Shown in pieces: positions 12,707 through 17,449 of a DNA stretch of 17,449 nt. Below the pieces are notes generated by a model. It was not told the origin of the DNA, made no database searches, and worked only from the letters and a program-made list of their open reading frames with translations. Source of the DNA: DATKGX01 sp035510555 (GTDB lineage Bacteria > Patescibacteriota > Microgenomatia > Levybacterales > UBA12049); assembly GCA_035510555.1 (NCBI GenBank), contig DATKGX010000043.1:1-17449 (forward strand), given 5' to 3'. The translations under genes and the position numbers were made by a program. The first letter of the stretch is position 1; each line of letters opens with the position of its first letter.

Positions 12707-12736
12707 TTAATTCCTAATTCATCCGAATGATTAATC
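12707..12736 (-). repeat. Leader element shared with rplJ (partner at 9357-9388)
   Basis: See 9357-9388. The AATTAGGAATTAA end supplies the AGGA that may serve as the rplK Shine-Dalgarno. Confidence 0.6.
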
Positions 12737-12745
12737 CTAATTTAC

Positions 12746-12767
12746 CCGAATATTCAGATTTATTCGG
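12746..12767 (-). promoter_or_regulatory. Hairpin in the nusG-rplK spacer
   Basis: CCGAATA, 8-nt loop, TATTCGG: a perfect 7-bp stem without a U tract, so not an intrinsic terminator. It may be an RNA-processing or protein-binding site ahead of rplKA. Confidence 0.45.
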
Positions 12768-12789
12768 AAGAAAAATTCGTATAGATTCG

Positions 12790-13635
12790 TTACAGTTTAC
12801 TTACCTGAAGGAAATCAAGTTCCACAGGCGTTTCTCTCCCAAATATTGAAACTAGCACCTTGAGTTTGCCTTTGGCTTCGTCAATGTTATCAATTGTGCC
12901 AAGAAAATCGGTAAACGGTCCGTCGGTAATTTTAACAGCCTCACCGGTAACGAAAGCGGTTTTGTATAACGGTTCTTCGGTGGCCATAAACTTTTGGATG
13001 GCTTGCACTTCTTTATCGGAAATCGGAGTCGGTTTGTTGCCCGCGCCGATAAAAGCGGTGACGCCCTGAGTGGTTCTAACCAATAGCCAACTTTCGTCGT
13101 CTAAAATCATTTTGACTAAAACATAGCCCGGGAAAATCTTTTCTTTAACGTTTTCTTTTTTGCCTTGTGAAACTTTAACGGTGTCGCGGACGGGGACAAT
13201 AATATCGAAAATGCGGTTTTCAAAACCCATTGATTCAATTCTTTGTTTTAAGGATTTGGCCACTTTATTTTCGTGTCCGGAATAAGTGTGAACGATGTAC
13301 CATTTGGCGTCGTCGGCAGGGGAATGAGGTTTAACTTCTTCGGCTTTTTCTTCGGGAGCGGTTTCTTGCAAAACCACTTCTTCAGCCGGAGCTACGTCGC
13401 CCTCTTCTTCTTTAGCTTCAATTTCCGGCTCGTTTGGAGCTTCAATTGCTTCAACTTTCTCCGGTGCGGCAATCTCTTCCGGCTTTGGTTCTTCAGCCGC
13501 AGGAGCTTCCTCGGCGGGCTGTTCAACAACTGGTTCTTCAGTCTTTTGCTCAGCAACGGGCGCTTCATCCACTTTCGTGGTCTCCTTAACCTTTTCGTCT
13601 TTTACTTCTTCAGTTGTTTTATTTGCGTCGTCCAT
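12790..13635 (-). CDS. nusG: Transcription elongation/antitermination factor NusG with acidic N-terminal extension
   Basis: NusG binds RNA polymerase and couples it to Rho or the ribosome. Residues about 111-281 are a full NusG: the NGN domain starts at KWYIVHTYSGHENKVAKSL and includes IFPGYVLVKM and RTTQGVTAFIG; the KOW domain is VKITDGPFTDFLGTI to the end. Residues 1-110 form an extra acidic, low-complexity Glu/Ala/Pro/Val region not found in ordinary NusG (about 180 aa). It follows secE by 3 nt with an AGAAGG Shine-Dalgarno formed by the end of secE, so the two are co-translated. The conserved secE-nusG order supports the call. Confidence 0.96.
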   Translation of the reverse strand: MDDANKTTEEVKDEKVKETTKVDEAPVAEQKTEEPVVEQPAEEAPAAEEPKPEEIAAPEKVEAIEAPNEPEIEAKEEEGDVAPAEEVVLQETAPEEKAEEVKPHSPADDAKWYIVHTYSGHENKVAKSLKQRIESMGFENRIFDIIVPVRDTVKVSQGKKENVKEKIFPGYVLVKMILDDESWLLVRTTQGVTAFIGAGNKPTPISDKEVQAIQKFMATEEPLYKTAFVTGEAVKITDGPFTDFLGTIDNIDEAKGKLKVLVSIFGRETPVELDFLQVSKL

Positions 13636-13638
13636 AAT

Positions 13639-13830
13639 TTACCTTCTTGCGATTAAAAGTCCTACTAATTTTGTCAATATAAAGTCGGTTGTGCCTAAGA
13701 AAATGCCGACAATTACGCTGATCAAAATGACTACTCCCGTTAGCCGAATAATTTCGTCTCTGGTTGGCCAGACCACTTTTCCAAGTTCATCCCGAACTTC
13801 TTTTAAGAAAACTACCGGTGTAGTTGCCAT
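13639..13830 (-). CDS. secE: Protein translocase subunit SecE
   Basis: This is a 63-aa short-form SecE of the SecYEG channel. It has the amphipathic cytoplasmic helix with FLKEVRDELGKVVWPTRDEI (about 8-27; the WPTR motif is diagnostic) and a single TM segment (about 31-58). It starts the secE-nusG-rplK-rplA unit and is divergent from galU. Its predicted leader is about 40 nt. Confidence 0.95.
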   Translation of the reverse strand: MATTPVVFLKEVRDELGKVVWPTRDEIIRLTGVVILISVIVGIFLGTTDFILTKLVGLLIARR

Positions 13831-13876
13831 AAATTAAAATCCCTAACCTAACAAAGAGTTTATGGGATTTGTCAAC

Positions 13877-13905
13877 ATTTTAGCAGATAATTTATAGTAT
13901 GTAAA
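13877..13905 (-). promoter_or_regulatory. Candidate promoter of secE-nusG-rplKA
   Basis: TTTACA (13900-13905 on minus), 17 bp, TAAAAT (13877-13882), giving a leader of about 40 nt. A TTGACA at 13870-13875 is closer to the gene but has no acceptable -10 partner. Confidence 0.6.
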
Positions 13906-13922
13906 GAAGAATTTAACTAGAG

Positions 13923-13951
13923 TTGACAGGGGAGGGCGTAGGCTTTACAAT
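13923..13951 (+). promoter_or_regulatory. Promoter of galU (leaderless type)
   Basis: TTGACA (13923-13928), 17 bp, TACAAT (13946-13951), then 7 nt to the ATG at 13959. Expected transcription start is at the A of the ATG. Confidence 0.85.
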
Positions 13952-13958
13952 TTAAGCT

Positions 13959-14852
13959 ATGAGTAAAGTTAGAAAGGCAGTTATCCCCGCAGCAGGATTT
14001 GGTACAAGATTTCTCCCTCAGACAAAAGCCATGCCTAAAGAAATGCTGCCGATTGTTGACAAGCCGGTTATTCAATACGTAGTTGAAGAGTTGGTTGACG
14101 CGGGCATTACCGATATTATTTTAGTTACCGGTTACCACAAAAGGACCATTGAAGATCACTTTGATGCTGCTAACAAAGATTTAATCGACAATCTTGTTCA
14201 AGGCGGAGAAAAGAAACTGCCGCTCTTGGAATCTTTGGAAAAAATTGCAACGATGGCAAATTTCGTTTATGTGCGGCAAAAAGGGCCCTACGGAAATGGG
14301 ACTCCTTTACTAAACGTTAGGCATTTAATTGGGGATGAACCTTTTATCTACGCTTTTTCGGATGACTTCATTTTGGCAAAGCCGTCAAGGTTCAGGCAAA
14401 TGGTCGAAGTTTACGAAAAATACCATTGTTCAGTTTTGGGGAGCGTGAGGGCAACCAGAGATGAAGATTATGACCGCTATGGGTTCGCGGGCGGAAAAGA
14501 GATTGAACCGGGGTTAATTGACGCGGATGTTATTATCGAAAAGCCGGGCAAAAATAACGCTCCTTCGGATTTGGCCAACGTTTCCGGGTTTTTATTTACT
14601 CCCGACATTTTTGATTACCTTGAAAAACTAATGGAAGAACTGGAAGAAGGTCAAGAATTTTATTACAATGACGCCTTAAAAAGGATGCTTAATGACGGCA
14701 AAAGAATTTTAGCCGCGGAAATAAAGGGTGGGAAATACTATGATACCGGCAATAAATTGGAGTATATGAAAACCGTGGTCGAGCTTGGCTTAAAGCATCC
14801 GGACATTAACGGTGAATTCAAGCAATTTTTAAAGGAACTGGATTTGTCGTGA
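13959..14852 (+). CDS. galU: UTP-glucose-1-phosphate uridylyltransferase
   Basis: This is a 297-aa nucleotidyltransferase making UDP-glucose from UTP and glucose 1-phosphate, a precursor for surface glycans. The sugar-nucleotide signature GFGTRFLPQTKAMPKEMLP (13-31), the metal-binding SDD (134-136) and the EKP motif (194-196) are present, as is DTGNKLEYMKT near the end. The usual GLGHAV stretch reads GNGTPL (112-117), so it is a divergent branch and could prefer another sugar phosphate. The TGA stop overlaps the ATG of the PAP2 gene by one base, so the two form an operon. Confidence 0.9.
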   Translation: MSKVRKAVIPAAGFGTRFLPQTKAMPKEMLPIVDKPVIQYVVEELVDAGITDIILVTGYHKRTIEDHFDAANKDLIDNLVQGGEKKLPLLESLEKIATMANFVYVRQKGPYGNGTPLLNVRHLIGDEPFIYAFSDDFILAKPSRFRQMVEVYEKYHCSVLGSVRATRDEDYDRYGFAGGKEIEPGLIDADVIIEKPGKNNAPSDLANVSGFLFTPDIFDYLEKLMEELEEGQEFYYNDALKRMLNDGKRILAAEIKGGKYYDTGNKLEYMKTVVELGLKHPDINGEFKQFLKELDLS

Positions 14853-15478
14853 TGAAAAACCGCCTGCCCGTCCTCTTATGGGACGCAATCATTTTTATAG
14901 CTTTTGTTGTTTTTTCTTATTTGGTCCACAAAAACCTGTTTACGCAACTTGATTTTGACACAACCGTCAGATTGCAAAATAAAATTCCGGCGTTTATGAC
15001 AACGCCATTTTCGGTTCTAAGTCTACTTGCCAGCTTTGAAATTGTGAGCGTATTTTTGCTATTTCTGTGGGTGTTTATTAGAAAATTGAAGTATATTTTT
15101 GTTCTATTCCTGTTTGGTTTTTTTCATCTTTTGGAGCTTTACGGGAAAGCGTTTGTTGCTCATCCCGGACCGCCATATTTATTTTTCCGTTATGATATTC
15201 CTTTTCAGTTTCCGACTTCTTATGTTCAGCCAGGCTCTTCTTATCCGTCGGGACATTTGGCCAGAACATTATTTGTATCAGTTATTCTTGCATTTATTCT
15301 TTATAGTTCACGTAAACTCTCAAGAGTTCAAAAGCAATTGTTATATTGTTTGATCGTTATTATTGTTGGAGCGATGTTCGTAAGTAGGATTTATTTGGGG
15401 GAACATTGGTTATCAGACGTTATCGGCGGTTCACTTTTAGGCACGGCAATGGGGTTAATGTCCTTAATTTTTATCTAG
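14852..15478 (+). CDS. PAP2-family membrane phosphatase
   Basis: This is a 208-aa integral membrane protein with about six TM segments. PAP2 motifs: C2 is YPSGH (131-135) and C3 is SRIYLGEHWLSD (178-189) with the catalytic His185 and Asp189. C1 is K99 then HPGPP (104-108), with His where the family usually has Arg (KxxxxxxRP). It may dephosphorylate lipid phosphates such as undecaprenyl pyrophosphate or phosphatidate; linkage to galU supports an envelope role. The start is the ATG at 14852 overlapping the galU stop; GTG at 14849 is an alternative. Its TAG stop is shared in a CTAG palindrome with the convergent gene. Confidence 0.88.
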   Translation: MKNRLPVLLWDAIIFIAFVVFSYLVHKNLFTQLDFDTTVRLQNKIPAFMTTPFSVLSLLASFEIVSVFLLFLWVFIRKLKYIFVLFLFGFFHLLELYGKAFVAHPGPPYLFFRYDIPFQFPTSYVQPGSSYPSGHLARTLFVSVILAFILYSSRKLSRVQKQLLYCLIVIIVGAMFVSRIYLGEHWLSDVIGGSLLGTAMGLMSLIFI

Positions 15479-15840
15479 TCGCGGCGGGGAGATCTTCTTC
15501 TAAATAATTCTTCATTTATATATGCGCCATGCTGTGTTTTTGGGTAATTCGTGCGGTTGTTAAACAATCTGAACGGGCGGCCAGGACGAATCTTCTCATA
15601 AGTTTGGTGTCCTAACCTAGCTTTTAAAATTTCCGGGCAATTATTTCCTACAGCCCAAATCATCACTTGTCCAAATGTTGCTGCTTTCGCTTCTTGATTT
15701 TGCGCAGTAACCCCTTCGCCAAGCGGAGCAAGGGTATTATCTAGGATACAGCTCGGCTCAACGTCTGGTTGAGCTGCTTGCTGTCTTTTATAACATGCCT
15801 CGCATGCAGCTGGAAGATATTGATTGTTTTCAATAGCCAT
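15475..15840 (-). CDS. Hypothetical small cysteine-containing protein
   Basis: This is a 121-aa protein from the ATG at 15840 (MAIENNQYLP). Not recognised. Cys13 and Cys16 form a CxxC (CEAC); Cys31 and Cys68 complete a possible four-cysteine metal site, though spacing is irregular. No TM segment or signal peptide is seen, and the C-terminus is Arg-rich (FRRRSPRRD). The frame extends upstream to 15885, but those codons cover the promoter, so 15840 is preferred. It is convergent with the PAP2 gene and follows the ABC ATPase gene, though it has its own promoter. Confidence 0.65.
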   Translation of the reverse strand: MAIENNQYLPAACEACYKRQQAAQPDVEPSCILDNTLAPLGEGVTAQNQEAKAATFGQVMIWAVGNNCPEILKARLGHQTYEKIRPGRPFRLFNNRTNYPKTQHGAYINEELFRRRSPRRD

Positions 15841-15856
15841 AATTTTACAGTAGTTA

Positions 15857-15885
15857 ATTATAACAAATAGTCCTATAACAATCAA
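15857..15885 (-). promoter_or_regulatory. Promoter of the 121-aa gene
   Basis: TTGATT (15880-15885 on minus), 17 bp, TATAAT (15857-15862), then 16 nt to the ATG at 15840. The -35 contains the TGA stop (15882-15884) of the ABC ATPase gene. Confidence 0.7.
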
Positions 15886-16592
15886 CCTTCAAGGAGAGCT
15901 TTTATTTCGTCCAGAAGTTTCAAAAACTCTTTGGATTCTTCGTTCCGCGGCCGTTTTAAGTCAACTTCCACAATTTCTTTAATGCCGCCTTGTTTCATCA
16001 CTGCAATCCGGTCGGAAAGCAAAACTGCTTCCTCAATGGAATGTGAAACCATCACGATGGTCTTTTGTGTTTCCCGCCAGACTTTTAGTAAGCATTCATG
16101 CAGCTCATCGGTTGTCACCGGATCCAAGGCAGAAAACGGCTCATCTAAAAGCAAAACCTTCGGTTCAACCGCCAAGGCTCGGGCAATACCAACTCTTTGC
16201 CGCTGTCCTCCGGAAAGCTCTCTTGGATAGCGGAAGCGGAAAGCTTCCAGGTCCACCATTTTTAAATATTTTGTGGTCTGCTCGTCAATTTTCATTTGCG
16301 ATAAACCCTTAGGTTTATTGACGAACGCCACATTTTCTTCAACGCTCATCCAAGGAAAAAGCGCGCCGGATTGAAACACCATGGAAACTTCGTTCGGTTT
16401 CTCAATAACGCCCGAAGTTGGCGGCTCAATGCCGCCAATTAGCCGTAGAATTGTCGATTTGCCACAGCCGGAAGGACCAACCAAGCAGAAAAATTCGCCC
16501 TCGTTAACGTCAAAACTCACGTCGGAAATGGCGGTGACTTTAGCCGCCTTGTACGCGCGCGAGACATTTTTGAAATCAATAATTTTAGTCAA
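15882..16592 (-). CDS. ABC transporter ATP-binding protein (nitrate/sulfonate/taurine type)
   Basis: This is a 236-aa ATPase powering import with the adjacent permease. Walker A GPSGCGKST (39-47), Q-loop Gln74, signature LSGGQRQR (126-133), Walker B LLLDEP (147-152), D-loop SALD and H-loop His184 are intact. The start is probably the TTG at 16592, read as Met, with an AAAGG Shine-Dalgarno 7 nt before it; this overlaps the permease stop by 8 nt. The frame is open to 16634, but that would overlap the permease much further and lacks a better start. Closest in style to SsuB/TauB/NrtD. No substrate-binding protein gene is visible, so the substrate is unknown. Confidence 0.9.
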   Translation of the reverse strand: MTKIIDFKNVSRAYKAAKVTAISDVSFDVNEGEFFCLVGPSGCGKSTILRLIGGIEPPTSGVIEKPNEVSMVFQSGALFPWMSVEENVAFVNKPKGLSQMKIDEQTTKYLKMVDLEAFRFRYPRELSGGQRQRVGIARALAVEPKVLLLDEPFSALDPVTTDELHECLLKVWRETQKTIVMVSHSIEEAVLLSDRIAVMKQGGIKEIVEVDLKRPRNEESKEFLKLLDEIKALLEG

Positions 16593-17397
16593 ACTTAAAC
16601 CTTTCCGCCAAATGCAACAGTTTTTGCCAAACAAAGAAATTTAAGACCACAATTACCACAATCATTGTAATCAGCGTAATCAGAAAAACAGAATTTTGAC
16701 CTTGGTAAAAAGAGTTCACAAGCAAACTACCAAGTCCTAAAGGGTCATTGGCGGGATTGCCATGGGGAATATAGCTGTGTAGACTTTCGGCCACCATTAA
16801 AATGCTCCAGCCGGCTGCCCAGGCAAGTAAAGAACCGGTAATCAAGTATGGGAAAACCGCCGGAATGATGACGTATCTTAGCTTCATAAAGCCTTTGATA
16901 TGAAAAATCTGAGCCGTATCTAAAATATCTTTCGGGATAGTTTTTAATCCGCCAATCATCGAAAAAACCAGGTTCCAAAGCATCTCTAAAAACAGAATAA
17001 AGATAACTGCTCCGTCAAGAGCGTTAAATTTAATAAAGGCGATGACAGCGATAGGGAAAAAAGCCAAAACCGGAATGGATTGGACAATGTCGGCAATTGG
17101 CAAGAGGATTTTTTCCCATCTTTCACTGCTGGTGATGCCAAGAGCGAGAGGAATGGCTAAGATGAGGGCAAAAATGTAAGCGACTAGAAGCCGAAAAAGA
17201 GTATTAAAGGTGGCAAAAAAGATAATGATGGGGGAAAGCTGGTCAAGATTAACACTTCTTTCAGGCGTCAAATATCGGAAGAGCGTCAATAGTATCAATG
17301 TCAAAACTGCGATAACGATTAATGCCGCGGAGAAATGGCGCTTTTTTGAAGTCAAATAACTAAAATGGTAACGGTGGTGATAATGCCGGATGGCCAT
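16585..17397 (-). CDS. ABC transporter permease (SsuC/TauC/NrtB-like)
   Basis: This is a 270-aa inner-membrane permease. After a His/Arg/Tyr-rich N-terminus and TM1 (about 23-42), the BPD-type permease core has about five further TM segments. The coupling region is near GGLKTIPKDILDTAQIFHIKG, split at about 154-174, the EAA-like loop that contacts the ATPase. WAAGWSILMVAESL is typical of the nitrate/sulfonate/bicarbonate permease family. It is the first gene of a permease-ATPase pair. The length is normal for a single permease. Confidence 0.9.
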   Translation of the reverse strand: MAIRHYHHRYHFSYLTSKKRHFSAALIVIAVLTLILLTLFRYLTPERSVNLDQLSPIIIFFATFNTLFRLLVAYIFALILAIPLALGITSSERWEKILLPIADIVQSIPVLAFFPIAVIAFIKFNALDGAVIFILFLEMLWNLVFSMIGGLKTIPKDILDTAQIFHIKGFMKLRYVIIPAVFPYLITGSLLAWAAGWSILMVAESLHSYIPHGNPANDPLGLGSLLVNSFYQGQNSVFLITLITMIVVIVVLNFFVWQKLLHLAERFKFD

Positions 17398-17403
17398 ATA
17401 TTT

Positions 17404-17432
17404 AGTGTAGAACTTTTGCGGAGAAAAGGGAA
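17404..17432 (-). promoter_or_regulatory. Weak candidate promoter of the ABC permease gene
   Basis: TTCCCT (17427-17432 on minus), 17 bp, TACACT (17404-17409), then 6 nt to the ATG. The spacing fits the leaderless pattern, but the -35 matches only three of six consensus bases. Confidence 0.3.
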
Positions 17433-17449
17433 GTTTAGGCGTTCTATTA

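Noticed and set aside
12746..12767. Hairpin after nusG as an intrinsic terminator
   Set aside because: It has a weak AT-rich stem and no U tract on the minus strand.
13870..13875. TTGACA upstream of secE as the secE promoter -35
   Set aside because: No -10-like hexamer lies 16-18 bp downstream; the TTTACA/TAAAAT pair further upstream fits better.
13831..13958. tRNA gene upstream of secE, as found in some bacteria
   Set aside because: No cloverleaf or T-loop sequence could be found; the space is filled by two promoters.

Overview
The window looks like part of a reduced, gene-dense bacterial genome from the Candidate Phyla Radiation (Patescibacteria), most likely Microgenomates-like. This rests on small single-domain versions of core genes, very short or overlapping gene junctions, lysine/glutamate-rich tails on ribosomal proteins, and proteins of unknown family around a secE-nusG-rplK-rplA / rplJ-rplL cluster. 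TGA ends several confidently identified genes (histidine kinase, L10, GalU, ABC ATPase), so the standard bacterial code fits and UGA is not recoded. The clade is inferred from gene style, not from a search.

Layout. Positions 1-5669 (minus strand) hold a surface and sensing block. A 441-aa and a 268-aa secreted, membrane-anchored protein are followed by a response regulator, a PAS/coiled-coil protein and a Cache-HAMP-PAS histidine kinase. The start of a second copy of the 268-aa gene runs off the left edge. A 92-nt and a 100-nt stretch at 31-123 and 4296-4395, near-identical over 76 nt, show that this block arose by duplication. Positions 5748-7793 (plus strand) hold a LytR_C-domain membrane protein and PRPP synthetase. 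Positions 7794-13830 (minus strand) hold a MerR/excisionase-type HTH protein and the ribosomal cluster secE-nusG-rplK-rplA-[four unknown genes]-rplJ-rplL, with an L10 leader RNA and intrinsic terminators. Positions 13959-15478 (plus strand) hold galU and a PAP2 phosphatase. Positions 15475-17397 (minus strand) hold a small cysteine-containing unknown protein and an ABC permease/ATPase pair.

The clearest non-textbook signal is promoter architecture. Seven genes have a sigma70-type promoter (TTGAMM, exactly 17 bp, TANNNT) that ends only 7-9 nt before the ATG. The expected transcription start therefore falls on or next to the start codon, which implies leaderless mRNAs. All four unknown genes between rplA and rplJ belong to this set, so each is probably transcribed on its own despite lying inside a ribosomal cluster. 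Operon-internal genes instead use Shine-Dalgarno sites or stop/start overlaps. Other points of interest are a nine-G run in the ribosome-binding site of the PAS gene, acidic low-complexity tails on NusG, L1 and L10, hairpin-forming in-frame segments in rplA, short dispersed intergenic repeats, and stop codons shared with promoters or with opposing genes.

No stretch above 300 bases lacks a gene. No tRNA, rRNA, CRISPR array, transposase or replication origin was seen.
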